Shown here piece by piece: positions 53,706 through 61,786 of a stretch of DNA of 64,000 nucleotides. Origin of the DNA: Rhizobium sp. WYCCWR10014 (lineage in GTDB: Bacteria > Pseudomonadota > Alphaproteobacteria > Rhizobiales > Rhizobiaceae); NCBI RefSeq assembly GCF_001657485.1, contig NZ_LXFU01000038.1:52442-116441 (forward strand), read 5' to 3'. The notes under the pieces were generated by a model, which was given only the letters and a program-made list of their open reading frames with translations, was not told where the DNA came from and did no database searches. Position 1 is the first letter of the stretch; each line of letters opens with the position of its first letter. The position numbers and the translations under genes are program-made.

Positions 53706-54185
53706 ATGGACGTTCCGTTCAAAGACAAAGGCGGCCGACAAAAGACCGCAGCGACCGAGGCGCCCGGCGAGCAGGCACAGTATGCGCTTGGCGAGCAGAT
53801 CGGCTTCTACCTGCGACAGGCCAACCAGCGGCACGTGGCGATCTTTGCGAGCCTGATGGCCGAGAAGCTGACCACCACCCAATGGGCGGCGCTCGTCAGG
53901 CTGAAGGAGCTGCAGCCCTGTTCGCAGGGCAATCTCGGCCGCGAGACTGCCATGGATATGGCGACCATCAAGGGCGTTGTCGATCGACTGGTGAAGCGTG
54001 GCCTCGTTCACACCGCCCCCGACTCGAGCGACGCGCGCCGGCTGGTGCTGACGCTGACGCCGGAAGGCGAGGTGACAGTCGCCCGCAACCTGTCGGTCGC
54101 GCTGCAGATCTCGCAGGAAACGCTGAGCACGCTGACGCTTGCCGAGCGGATGATGCTGATGGAACTCCTTCAGAAGATCTGTTGA
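53706..54185 (+). CDS. MarR-family regulator, paralogue of the NicR-like protein
   Basis: A 159-residue MarR protein. ATG 53706 follows GAGAG; the upstream TTG 53694 is an alternative. Winged helix: TTQWAALVRLKELQPCSQGN, TAMDMATIKGVVDRLVKRGL, SSDARRLVLTLTPEGEVT. It resembles the regulator at 34368 throughout (for example ATIKGVVDRL against ATIRGIVERL, and a shared AERxxLxxLLxKI end). It lies inside the ABC/GH3 operon, so it probably controls this operon from the operator pair at 48923-49133. Confidence 0.88.
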   Translation: MDVPFKDKGGRQKTAATEAPGEQAQYALGEQIGFYLRQANQRHVAIFASLMAEKLTTTQWAALVRLKELQPCSQGNLGRETAMDMATIKGVVDRLVKRGLVHTAPDSSDARRLVLTLTPEGEVTVARNLSVALQISQETLSTLTLAERMMLMELLQKIC

Positions 54186-54218
54186 CACACGCCTGATCCG
54201 CAGTACCGGAGACCACTC

Positions 54219-56582
54219 ATGTTCCAACCCAGCGACGCCGAAATTCGAGCGCTTGTCGATCAGATGACGGTGGCCGAAAAGGTCGATCTCCTGAGCGGGC
54301 GTGGCCTGTGGAAGACGGCATCGATCAGCAGGCTCGGTGTTCCTTCGATCGTCATGACCGATGGGGCCCATGGGGTACGCTACTCGACAACCCAGATCGA
54401 CGCCGGCGATAACGACGAAGACAGTCTGCGGGCGTTCCTCGATCTCGTCGGGCAACAGGGCGACGGATCGGGCGGCATGTTCGGGGCCACCCGTCCAGCC
54501 ACGTGCTTTCCCAACGGCAATCTGCTCGGCTGTTCGTGGGATATTGATCTTGCCTACCGCATGGGGGAGGCGCTCGCGGCGGAATGCCAGGAATTTGGCG
54601 TTCATCTCCTGCTTGGGCCAGGCATAAATATCCGCCGCACGCCGCTTGCCGGCCGCGGCTATGAATACTACTCCGAGGACCCCCTCATCAGCGGGGACAT
54701 TGCCGCAGCCGTCATCTCGGGCCTACAGGACAATGGCGTCGGCGCCTCGTTGAAGCATTTTGCCTGCAACAATTCCGAGATTGAACGGACAACGACCAGT
54801 TCCGATGTAGACGAACGAGCTCTTCGCGAAATCTATCTGGCGGGCTTCGAACGGGTGATCGGAAAGAGCGCGCCGTGGACGGTGATGAGCGCTTATAACC
54901 GGCTGAACGGCATCCAGGCAGCAGAAAATCACTGGTTGCTCGGCACCGTGTTGCGCGAGGAATGGGGCTATGACGGGCTTGTCGTCTCCGATTGGCACGC
55001 GATTAAGGACCGTGGTGCGGCGATCGCTGCCGGGACTGATCTCGACATGCCGGAAAGCCGGCCACGCAAGGCCCGCCTGCGGGCGGCGATCGAGGCTGGT
55101 GATGTGGCGCCCGAGGTGATCGATGCCGCCTGCGCTAGGGTTCTGGCGTTCGTGCGCAAATGCAAGACGCAGGAGCGGCGCGACACGGTCGCCGATCTCG
55201 ACCGGCACCACGCTCTGTCGCGGGAGATTGCAGCGGAATCGATCGTCTTGCTGCGCAACGAAGGCCGGACATTGCCGCTTGATCCGAATAGCACCGGCCG
55301 ACTCCTCGTCGTTGGTGACGGCGCTACCATCCCCGTGATCCAAGGTTCCGGTTCGGCCACGACCAATCCCTATCGCGTCGACAGCCCCTTCGTTCAGATT
55401 GCCGCGCGGGCAGGCACTGACTTCGAGGTGCAGCATCTGCCATTCTCCCCTGCCGCAGAGGTCAATATGCAGGCGTTGATCGAGGCGACCGTCGAGGCGG
55501 CGTCTTCTGCCGATTTCACAGTGGTGTTTGCGGAAAACCAGAAGAGCCGGCACGGCGAGGGCAACGACCGCGACACACTGAAGCTGGCCGCCAGCCATGA
55601 CGCCCTCCTTCATGCGCTGGCTGCATCCGGTTGCAAGGTTATCGTCGTGCTCTCGATGCCGGATACTGTCGAAATGCCGTGGCTCGAGGATGTCGATGCC
55701 GTGCTCGCCGCGTTCTATGCCGGGCAGGGCGGCGGCGAAGCGATTGCCCGCGTTCTGTTTGGCGAGCAGAACCCCTGCGGCAAACTCTCTGCCAGCATGC
55801 CCGTGCGGATGCATGACATTCCCGGCTGGCACACCTATCCCGGTGAGCAAGGGCGCCATCTATATAGCGAGGGTGTTTTCGTCGGCTATCGCTTCTACGA
55901 TCTCAAGGCGATCGCCCCGGCGTTTCCCTTCGGGCACGGTCTCAGCTACACGACCTTCAGCTATGAGAATCTCTGGATCGACACACAGGAAATCGCTGCG
56001 GGTGTGGCCTGTACCGCGAGCGTTACCATCCGCAACACCGGGTCTGTCGCCGGCAAAGAGATCGTTCAGCTCTACGTTCGTCCGGTAAAACCCGGCTTAA
56101 AACGGCCGATCCGTGAACTCAAAGCCTTCCGCAAACTGTATCTGGAGCCCGGCGAGGCGAAGATGGTACCCCTTACCCTCGTTGAGCGGGACTTCCAGTA
56201 CTTCGACGCCGTCCGCTCCGCATGGGTGCTTGATGCGGAGGCTTTCGTCATAGAAGTGGGTGCATCATCACGTGATATCCTTCTGGAGGCCATTTTACCA
56301 TGCCGGCCGGAACGTCCAGTACTGCCCGTGCTTTTGCCCAACTCTCCAGCGGCGCTGGTATTTGCCCATCCGAAGGCCGAGGCCGCTCTGGTTGACTTCT
56401 TTGTCGCCACGCTTTCGATCTCCAGTGCGGAAGCCATGGCGCTTCTCGCGAAGACAAAGGGTTCCTTCCTCGGCTTTTATGACACTCTGAGCTGGTACGT
56501 CGGCGATAGCGTCAGGGAGACGGATATCACCCAGGTCTTCGCGAGCTTGAACGACACTTGCGTGGAAGATTCGCTGGAATGA
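54219..56582 (+). CDS. GH3 beta-glycosidase (beta-glucosidase type)
   Basis: A 787-residue cytosolic glycoside hydrolase without signal peptide. Domains in order: the GH3 barrel with KHFACNNSE (substrate Lys-His) and the nucleophile Asp258 in YDGLVVSDWHAIKDRG; the alpha/beta sandwich, with VIQGSGSATTNPY at its start; and the fibronectin-like C-terminal domain (FPFGHGLSYTTF; NTGSVAGKEIVQLYVRPV). Such enzymes remove terminal beta-glucose or related sugars from plant glycosides. It is 33 nt after the MarR stop and overlaps the xdhC start (ATGA), linking a glycosidase to cofactor genes for NicAB. Confidence 0.93.
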   Translation: MFQPSDAEIRALVDQMTVAEKVDLLSGRGLWKTASISRLGVPSIVMTDGAHGVRYSTTQIDAGDNDEDSLRAFLDLVGQQGDGSGGMFGATRPATCFPNGNLLGCSWDIDLAYRMGEALAAECQEFGVHLLLGPGINIRRTPLAGRGYEYYSEDPLISGDIAAAVISGLQDNGVGASLKHFACNNSEIERTTTSSDVDERALREIYLAGFERVIGKSAPWTVMSAYNRLNGIQAAENHWLLGTVLREEWGYDGLVVSDWHAIKDRGAAIAAGTDLDMPESRPRKARLRAAIEAGDVAPEVIDAACARVLAFVRKCKTQERRDTVADLDRHHALSREIAAESIVLLRNEGRTLPLDPNSTGRLLVVGDGATIPVIQGSGSATTNPYRVDSPFVQIAARAGTDFEVQHLPFSPAAEVNMQALIEATVEAASSADFTVVFAENQKSRHGEGNDRDTLKLAASHDALLHALAASGCKVIVVLSMPDTVEMPWLEDVDAVLAAFYAGQGGGEAIARVLFGEQNPCGKLSASMPVRMHDIPGWHTYPGEQGRHLYSEGVFVGYRFYDLKAIAPAFPFGHGLSYTTFSYENLWIDTQEIAAGVACTASVTIRNTGSVAGKEIVQLYVRPVKPGLKRPIRELKAFRKLYLEPGEAKMVPLTLVERDFQYFDAVRSAWVLDAEAFVIEVGASSRDILLEAILPCRPERPVLPVLLPNSPAALVFAHPKAEAALVDFFVATLSISSAEAMALLAKTKGSFLGFYDTLSWYVGDSVRETDITQVFASLNDTCVEDSLE

Positions 56583-56908
56583 CAGCTGTATCACATCCAA
56601 ACGATCCGTTATTGACGGCCGAGACATGGATGGATGAAAGTCGCGCCGTTGCCATCGCAACCGTCATCGAAACCTGGGGCTCGGCTCCACGTCCGGTTGG
56701 CAGCCATCTGGTCGTCGACGCAGACGGCAATTTCGAAGGCTCGGTTTCCGGCGGCTGTGTCGAAGGTGCGGTCGTCACGGCCGCGCTTGATGTGATTGCC
56801 GGTGGCGCGGCGCAGATGCTAGAGTTCGGCGTCACTGACGAGACTGCCTGGCGCCTTGGACTGTCCTGTGGCGGGCGTATCCGCGTTTATGTCGAAAGGC
56901 TCGACTGA
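56579..56908 (+). CDS. xdhC: XdhC-like protein, N-terminal module
   Basis: A 109-residue protein carrying the XdhC/CoxI N-terminal domain: AVAIATVIETWGSAPRPVGS, EGSVSGGCVEGAVVTAALDV, and GLSCGGRIRVYVERL. XdhC binds molybdenum cofactor and presents it, after sulfuration, to xanthine-dehydrogenase-type enzymes. The Cys in GGCVEG and SCGG are conserved. In many bacteria both domains are one protein; here the C-terminal Rossmann module is a separate gene, overlapping by one base (TGATG). Confidence 0.9.
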   Translation: MTAVSHPNDPLLTAETWMDESRAVAIATVIETWGSAPRPVGSHLVVDADGNFEGSVSGGCVEGAVVTAALDVIAGGAAQMLEFGVTDETAWRLGLSCGGRIRVYVERLD

Positions 56909-57594
56909 TGCAGCTTGCCAGCCTGCAACGCCTAAACGCTGCGCGCCGCAAACGGATCGCTGCGATTCTGCTGGCTGATCTTGAGAGTCATACCGAACGC
57001 ATCGTTCTAGAGGGTGATCGGCTTGACGGGCCGATCGCAGATTTGATCGAAGATGCCTTTCGCTCCGGCCGCTCGATGGCGTTCGACGCAACCGAGGGCA
57101 GAGGGTTCTTGAACGTCTATTTACCTGCGCCGCGTATCGCTATTATCGGCGCCGTGCACATTGGCCAGTATCTGACGCAGCTAGCAGGGCTTGCCGGTTT
57201 CGATGCGCGCGTTATCGATCCGCGCACGGCCTTTGCGACTAGCGAACGCTTCCCTGGTGTGCCGCTCTCCACCGACTGGCCGGCCGATGCTTTTCTGCTC
57301 GATCCGCTCGACCGTTACACGGCCTTGGTTGCACTCACCCATGATCCGAGGATCGATGATCTTCCGCTAGCGGAGGCGTTGCGGAAGGGCTGCTTCTACA
57401 TCGGCGCGCTGGGTAGCAGAAAGACGCATGCTGCGAGGATCGACAGGCTTGCGTTGGAAGGTTTCACCCCCGATGCGCTTTCAGCCATTCATGCTCCGAT
57501 CGGGCTCGATATCGGGGCCTCCAATCCGGCCGAGATCGCCGTGGCGATATTGGGGGAAGTTATTCAATCACTGCGGTCGCGCCATCTTCCGTAA
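56908..57594 (+). CDS. XdhC-like protein, C-terminal Rossmann module
   Basis: A 228-residue protein with the XdhC Rossmann domain: RIAIIGAVHIGQYLTQLAGL (dinucleotide motif), DPRTAFATSERFP, VALTHDPRIDDLPLAEAL and YIGALGSRKTHAAR, ending with PIGLDIGASNPAEIAVAILG. The first about 70 residues are the linker found in unsplit XdhC. It must act together with the preceding module in inserting sulfurated cofactor, presumably into NicB. Confidence 0.9.
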   Translation: MQLASLQRLNAARRKRIAAILLADLESHTERIVLEGDRLDGPIADLIEDAFRSGRSMAFDATEGRGFLNVYLPAPRIAIIGAVHIGQYLTQLAGLAGFDARVIDPRTAFATSERFPGVPLSTDWPADAFLLDPLDRYTALVALTHDPRIDDLPLAEALRKGCFYIGALGSRKTHAARIDRLALEGFTPDALSAIHAPIGLDIGASNPAEIAVAILGEVIQSLRSRHLP

Positions 57595-57611
57595 TCTGGG
57601 GACGGAGCACC

Positions 57612-58136
57612 ATGAAATTCGGTCAGTTCTCCATCGACGACGCTAACGGGCGTGTGCTTGCACATTCGCTGAGGTTGCCCGAAGGCATTTTTTCGAAAGG
57701 CCATGTTCTGAAAGACTGCGACCTCGCGCGGCTGAAGCAGGCTGAGCTTCGCCACGCAACGGATGCGCGCATGAACACGGATGAGGAGAAGACCAACTCG
57801 GCTGGATGGGGGGACAGTCCATCGGGACCGAAGAAGCGACGGCGGGCCGGGTCTACATCCCCTCGACCGTCACCGTATAATCGTGGCCGACAAAGCAGCG
57901 GTCGACAGGCTCAATGCCATCGATCCGGCGATTACCTTCGCCTGCCTGGCCGACCACGCAATGGTTGGCGTCGGTACGATGATCGCGAAGTTCAAAATCA
58001 TTCCGCTTTCGGTTCATTGCTCGACGACCGACGAGGCCTGCGCATTCTGGCGGGTGAAAGCCCGATGAAGATGATATATTCGAATGGGTGTCGGGGGCCT
58101 GCTGATGGAGATCCAGATGCGGCCGACGCTATATGA
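57612..58136 (+). pseudogene. Degraded molybdopterin-binding (MoeA/CinA-like) protein
   Basis: The first about 60 codons read MKFGQFSIDDANGRVLAHSL and ISKGHVLKDCDLARLKQ-like text (here FSKGHVLKDCDL), the normal N-terminus of the molybdopterin-binding protein that rhizobia encode fused to or before MocA. A different frame (about 57866-58068) then gives HRIIVADKAAVDRLNAIDPA and TFACLADHAMVGVGTMIAKF, a later part of the same protein. The intervening domain and the proper C-terminus are gone. At least one deletion and two frame changes are needed to explain it. NicAB maturation may therefore rely on another copy. Confidence 0.75.
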
Positions 58137-58157
58137 GGCCTTGGAGGAAAAGTCGCG

Positions 58158-58772
58158 GTGAAGCCAATAGTGGCGATCGTACTTCTGGCTGCTGGTATGG
58201 CGACCCGCATGGGCCAGAAGGGCAGCCACAAGCTGCTGGCCGAGTTTGACGAGGTTCCGCTCGTCCGCCGTTCGGCGTTGACGGCGAACAGTAGCCATGC
58301 CGAAGCCGTCACTGTGGTCGTCGGCCATCGCCAGGACGACATCCGCAAGGTACCCTCCGATCTGCAATTGAACGTCGTCGCAAATCCGGATTATGCGTCC
58401 GGGATGGCAAGCTCCCTGGTGATAGGCTTTGCCGCTGCCGAGGCGAATGGTGCTGACGGTGTCCTCGTCATGCTCGCGGACATGCCGGGTGTGACCAGCA
58501 GCGATCTCAACCGGTTGATTACGGCCTTTCAAGATGGCAAGGGTGAATCGATCGTTCGTGCCGTCTCGCAGGGCAAGCGCGGAAATCCCGTTATCCTGCC
58601 GCGGTCGCTGAACGATGCCGTTCTGCGGTTGAAGGGCGATGTCGGCGCCCGCTATCTGATCAAAACCTCCGGGCTGCCGGTGATTGAGGTTGAGATTGGC
58701 GAAGCGGCGCAGATCGACGTCGACACGCCCGAGGCCATCACCGCGGCAGGGGGCATTCCTGCGGAAAGCTGA
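58158..58772 (+). CDS. mocA: Molybdenum cofactor cytidylyltransferase (MocA-type)
   Basis: A 204-residue nucleotidyltransferase that converts Mo-molybdopterin to its cytosine dinucleotide form, the cofactor of xanthine-dehydrogenase-like hydroxylases outside eukaryotes. The signature IVAIVLLAAGMATRMGQKGS and SHKLLAEFD at the start bind CTP; VLVMLADMPGVTSSDLNRLI is the metal-binding DxxG-like motif; GKRGNPVILPR follows. GTG 58158 with GAGGAAAA upstream. It closes the operon and thus the island. Confidence 0.92.
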   Translation: MKPIVAIVLLAAGMATRMGQKGSHKLLAEFDEVPLVRRSALTANSSHAEAVTVVVGHRQDDIRKVPSDLQLNVVANPDYASGMASSLVIGFAAAEANGADGVLVMLADMPGVTSSDLNRLITAFQDGKGESIVRAVSQGKRGNPVILPRSLNDAVLRLKGDVGARYLIKTSGLPVIEVEIGEAAQIDVDTPEAITAAGGIPAES

Positions 58773-59123
58773 CGCGACTCCATCTCGCATATGTTCTCAT
58801 CTATAGCCACAGTTCCATAAATACCTTATGCCAGCGGCATTTAAACAAGGAATCGACGGTTCGATTCCCTTCAAGGCGAGGGTTGACGACAAGATCACCG
58901 CCCACGCCTCGGTAAGGGAACTGGAAGGCGCGAGGCCGCCTAAAAAGGTGAACCACCTAGTACGTTTTGACCTCGCGTCGCGCCGGCGTTCAATCGCGCC
59001 GGAATGCCGGACTATTCCGGTCGAGTAGCGCCGCTCTCAGGTCAGCTCATCGGCAGCACGCTTGACGCTATGGACAGCGCGACCAAGGACCAGATTCGGC
59101 TTCGCTGACCCGTAGCTACCGCC
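58773..59123. other. Gap at the right end of the island
   Basis: About 350 nt. A 66-codon frame at 58828-59028 (GIDGSIPFKARVDDKITAHA) overlaps the 26-bp repeat and is probably not a gene. It marks the change from the GC-rich nic island to the flanking genes. Confidence 0.45.
58855..58880 (+). repeat. Right copy of 26-bp tRNA-T-arm-like direct repeat
   Basis: Same orientation as 30279-30304 with one mismatch. It includes GGTTCGATTCC, the T-stem/loop motif of tRNAs, followed by a possible 3' acceptor-like run, but no matching 5' half of a tRNA exists upstream. It lies 83 nt after mocA. Confidence 0.65.
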
Positions 59124-60116
59124 TCAAGCCGTCATCACGACACGTCCGAAGGGGCGCGCCTCGATCAGATAGCGGACAGCATCCGGCGCCTGGTCGAGTG
59201 GGAACTTCTTGGCGACGGTGGGCTGGAGCTTTTTTTCCGCCAGATATTCCCGGAGTTTTGCCTGAGCCGCGCCCAGCTTTTCCGGGGTGAACAGTCTCAT
59301 CGTAAAGCCTCGGATCGTGGCGGCCTTCCAGATAATGTCGGTCACATCGACTTCCGCTTCACGCCCTCCGGCATAGCCTACAACAGCGAGCAGTCCGCCC
59401 TGTGCGAGTGATCCCACCGAGTCTTTCGTCAGCTTGCCGCTTACGCCGTCGATAACGACGTCTACGCCCTTGCCGTCAGTAATGCGCATCACGCCGTCCT
59501 TCATGCTCTCCCTGGAAAGGTCTATGACATGCTCGTATCCCGCGGCTTTGGCCTGCTCGGCCTTGGCCGTCGTACTGGCCGTGGAGATCGCCTTCGAAGC
59601 TCCAAAAACCTTTGCAAGCTGCACCGCTTCCATGCCAACCGCACCTCCGATGCCGGGAGCAAGGACTGTTTGGCCTTCCTTGAATTGCGTGAACTCTGTG
59701 AGTACCAGATAGGCAGTCAGATATCCCGCACCCGCTAGGAAGGCAGCAGCGTGGGCGTCGTCAACATGGTCCGGTACCTTGGCCAGTCCGGCTGCGGGAG
59801 CGGCGACGTATTCACGCCAAGTGCCATCAGCGACGAGACCAAAACCACGTCCGGTCACGAACACCCGCTCACCAACTGCGAAGTCCGCGGAGTTGGATTC
59901 GGCGACGATGCCTACGCCCGTCTGGCCGCCGATCCGCGGCAGGTTTTCAGGGGTTGCTGCGTAGAAGTGGCCGGATCGGAATGTGTTGTCGAGAGGATTG
60001 ATGCCGAACGCCTTCATGTCGACGAGAACCTCGCCGTCGGCCGCCTGGGGCTCTGGCAGGTCCACCACCCGGTTCTGATTGTAGTCGCCGTACGCCTGAT
60101 ACTGGACCGCTTTCAT
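59124..60116 (-). CDS. NADPH:quinone reductase-like zinc-free alcohol dehydrogenase family protein
   Basis: A 330-residue medium-chain dehydrogenase of the QOR group. N-terminal GroES-like domain (EVLVDMKAFGINPLDNTFRS), Rossmann domain with VLAPGIGGAVGMEAVQLAKV, and C-terminus EARPFGRVVMTA. The Cys ligands of the structural zinc are absent, which fits quinone reductases. It reduces quinones or enones with NADPH in the cytosol. It is 42 nt beyond the start of, and co-directional with, the MBL gene at 60159, so the two may form an operon (MBL first). Confidence 0.92.
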   Translation of the reverse strand: MKAVQYQAYGDYNQNRVVDLPEPQAADGEVLVDMKAFGINPLDNTFRSGHFYAATPENLPRIGGQTGVGIVAESNSADFAVGERVFVTGRGFGLVADGTWREYVAAPAAGLAKVPDHVDDAHAAAFLAGAGYLTAYLVLTEFTQFKEGQTVLAPGIGGAVGMEAVQLAKVFGASKAISTASTTAKAEQAKAAGYEHVIDLSRESMKDGVMRITDGKGVDVVIDGVSGKLTKDSVGSLAQGGLLAVVGYAGGREAEVDVTDIIWKAATIRGFTMRLFTPEKLGAAQAKLREYLAEKKLQPTVAKKFPLDQAPDAVRYLIEARPFGRVVMTA

Positions 60117-60158
60117 GTCGAATTTCCTTTTGTGTTGGGATAAAAGTTGCTTGGAGCC

Positions 60159-61037
60159 TCAGGCGGGATTCCGCGCGAGAAAAGCCTTGGCTGCGTGAGC
60201 GGCACCCCACAGGGATCCAGGATTGATCCTGTCGGGGTAAAGCTCGATCATGTGGTGATATAGCTCCTGCGCGGTGGCAGTCTGACTATCGAGCCGATCA
60301 AATGCCTCGATGTACTTCCGGGTGGCGACGAGATGCGCCGCAGCATGGTCTGGATCGAGCGGACCATGACCAACAACGACATGGCGCGGTTGGAGCGCGG
60401 CGATTTTGTCGATGGCGGCAATCCACTCCAGGCGTCCAGCATGATCGGACTCGCCAAGATACGGATGTGTGTCGTTGTAGGCAGCATCGCCCGCAACGAC
60501 GAGACCTATCGATGGCACAAACAAGCTGGTCGTGTGGTCGGTGTCCGTGTGGCCGACATGGATGGGAACTAGCTTGACACCTTCCAGTTCGAACCCATTG
60601 GAGCCGACTTCCTCTGCGGCCACAAGCCTTTCAGGGATCTGGCCTGGAAATCGCTTCTCCCAGTTCTCGGCAACGAATTCAGGCGTAATGATCTTATGCA
60701 TCAGGGCAACGACCTGTGGCAGGGCGATCGCGCGGGCGGTTGGAAAGCGTTCCAGAAGCAGTGCAAGCCCAAAAAAATGATCAGGATGGGCATGGGTGAT
60801 GTAGATCCAGCGTAGGGTCTTTTGACGCGCCTCTATCCAGTCCCCGAGTTCGCTGTTCTGCTGGTCGCTGAGCAATGTGTCAACGAGAACCGCATCGCTG
60901 TCACCGTAGATGAGTGTGACCGCGTTCGATACCCATTTTAAGTCGTCTCTGCCGGACGGAACTCCTTGCGTTGCGCTCTCGCGCCTGCGGATAAACACGT
61001 CCCATTTCAGAGGTAGGGAACTGTTGTTTTTCGCCAT
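60159..61037 (-). CDS. MBL-fold metallo-hydrolase
   Basis: A 292-residue metallo-beta-lactamase-fold protein. The ATG at 61037 follows GGAG; the open frame upstream to 61280 runs antisense over the regulator. Metal ligands: THAHPDHFFG, HVGHTDTDHTTSLF, GDAAYNDTHPY, and GHGPLD. This pattern is common in uncharacterised MBL proteins paired with HxlR regulators. It diverges from the HxlR gene at 61183 across repeats that look like operators. The substrate is unknown; lactonase or thioesterase activities are seen among relatives. Confidence 0.9.
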   Translation of the reverse strand: MAKNNSSLPLKWDVFIRRRESATQGVPSGRDDLKWVSNAVTLIYGDSDAVLVDTLLSDQQNSELGDWIEARQKTLRWIYITHAHPDHFFGLALLLERFPTARAIALPQVVALMHKIITPEFVAENWEKRFPGQIPERLVAAEEVGSNGFELEGVKLVPIHVGHTDTDHTTSLFVPSIGLVVAGDAAYNDTHPYLGESDHAGRLEWIAAIDKIAALQPRHVVVGHGPLDPDHAAAHLVATRKYIEAFDRLDSQTATAQELYHHMIELYPDRINPGSLWGAAHAAKAFLARNPA

Positions 61038-61057
61038 GATTGCACTCCAGCAAATAT

Positions 61058-61111
61058 GGTTTAACTTTGCTACTGGATTAGCTATACGCAGTTGGTTTAA
61101 CTTTGCAACTG
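61058..61111. promoter_or_regulatory. Direct-repeat operator between MBL and HxlR genes
   Basis: GGTTTAACTTTGC occurs at 61058-61070 and again at 61094-61106, 36 bp apart. The second sits inside an inverted repeat CAGTTG/CAACTG (61089-61111), and the first has the matching half TACTG. Position in a divergent gap fits binding by the HxlR protein. GGTTTAAC-type elements could also include promoter -35 sequence. Confidence 0.6.
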
Positions 61112-61182
61112 CTTTTTTCCATGGTATTGATTGTAAGATTGTAGGGGCGGCCGTCGTCCTCGTGTTGAAGGAAACTGACATC

Positions 61183-61641
61183 TTGAAGGGAAAGCGCACG
61201 AGTTTCGAGAAAAGCGCATGCGCCATAGCGCGCTCTGTGGGCGAAATCGGAGACTGGTGGTCTCTGCTGATCGTTCGCAACGCCTTCTATGGTACGCGTC
61301 GATTCAGCGACTTCCAGAAAAGACTGGGTCTGGCAAAGAACATTCTTGCAGCCCGCCTCAAGAAGCTGGTGGACGAAAAAATCCTGGAGATGATCCCAGC
61401 TTCGGATGGCAGCGCTTATCAGGAATATGTGCTGACCGAAAAGGGCAGGGATCTGCATGTGATCATTGTCGCTCTCTGGCAGTGGGGGGAGAAGCACACG
61501 TTCGACCCCGGGGAACTCAAGGCAAGCATGGTGGACAGCAAGCGCCACGAGGTGCTGCTCCCTGTAGTACTCAAAGCGGCTGACGGACGTGAACTGGACG
61601 GCTACGGATTTGAGTGGCAACGGTACGAGGGAACGCAGTAG
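61183..61641 (+). CDS. HxlR-family transcriptional regulator
   Basis: A 152-residue regulator. The likely start is TTG 61183 (AAGGA upstream, giving KGKRTSFEKSACAIARSVGE); GTG 61162 is possible. The winged helix is IGDWWSLLIVRNAFYGTRRF, SDFQKRLGLAKNILAARLKK and SAYQEYVLTEKGRDLHVIIV. A Cys lies near the N-terminus (KSACAI) as in redox-sensing HxlR proteins. A long C-terminal tail (residues about 115-152) is typical for this subgroup. It probably represses the divergent MBL gene. Confidence 0.88.
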   Translation: MKGKRTSFEKSACAIARSVGEIGDWWSLLIVRNAFYGTRRFSDFQKRLGLAKNILAARLKKLVDEKILEMIPASDGSAYQEYVLTEKGRDLHVIIVALWQWGEKHTFDPGELKASMVDSKRHEVLLPVVLKAADGRELDGYGFEWQRYEGTQ

Positions 61642-61680
61642 GCCCGGAAGTAATCAAGGTGCTTGTGCTCGAAGAGCATT

Positions 61681-61786
61681 GATAAGGGTTGCCGGACGCG
61701 CCGGCTACACGTCGCAGAGCGCTTTCGGGAACGCTTATCGACAAACCTTCGGAACATCGCCACGGTCACGCACGCATGCCGCCTGA
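61681..61786 (+). pseudogene. AraC-family helix-turn-helix remnant
   Basis: The frame reads IRVAGRAGYTSQSAFGNAYR, then QTFGTSPR, the second helix-turn-helix and end of AraC-type regulators (consensus VAxxVGYxSxSAFxRAFRRxxGxSPxxYR). Nothing upstream belongs to it, and it overlaps the 3' end of the TetR gene on the other strand. Confidence 0.7.

Noticed and set aside
58855..58932. A complete tRNA gene at the T-arm-like repeat
   Set aside because: GGTTCGATTCC is present but the T-stem has a mismatch and no 5' acceptor, D-arm or anticodon arm can be folded upstream.
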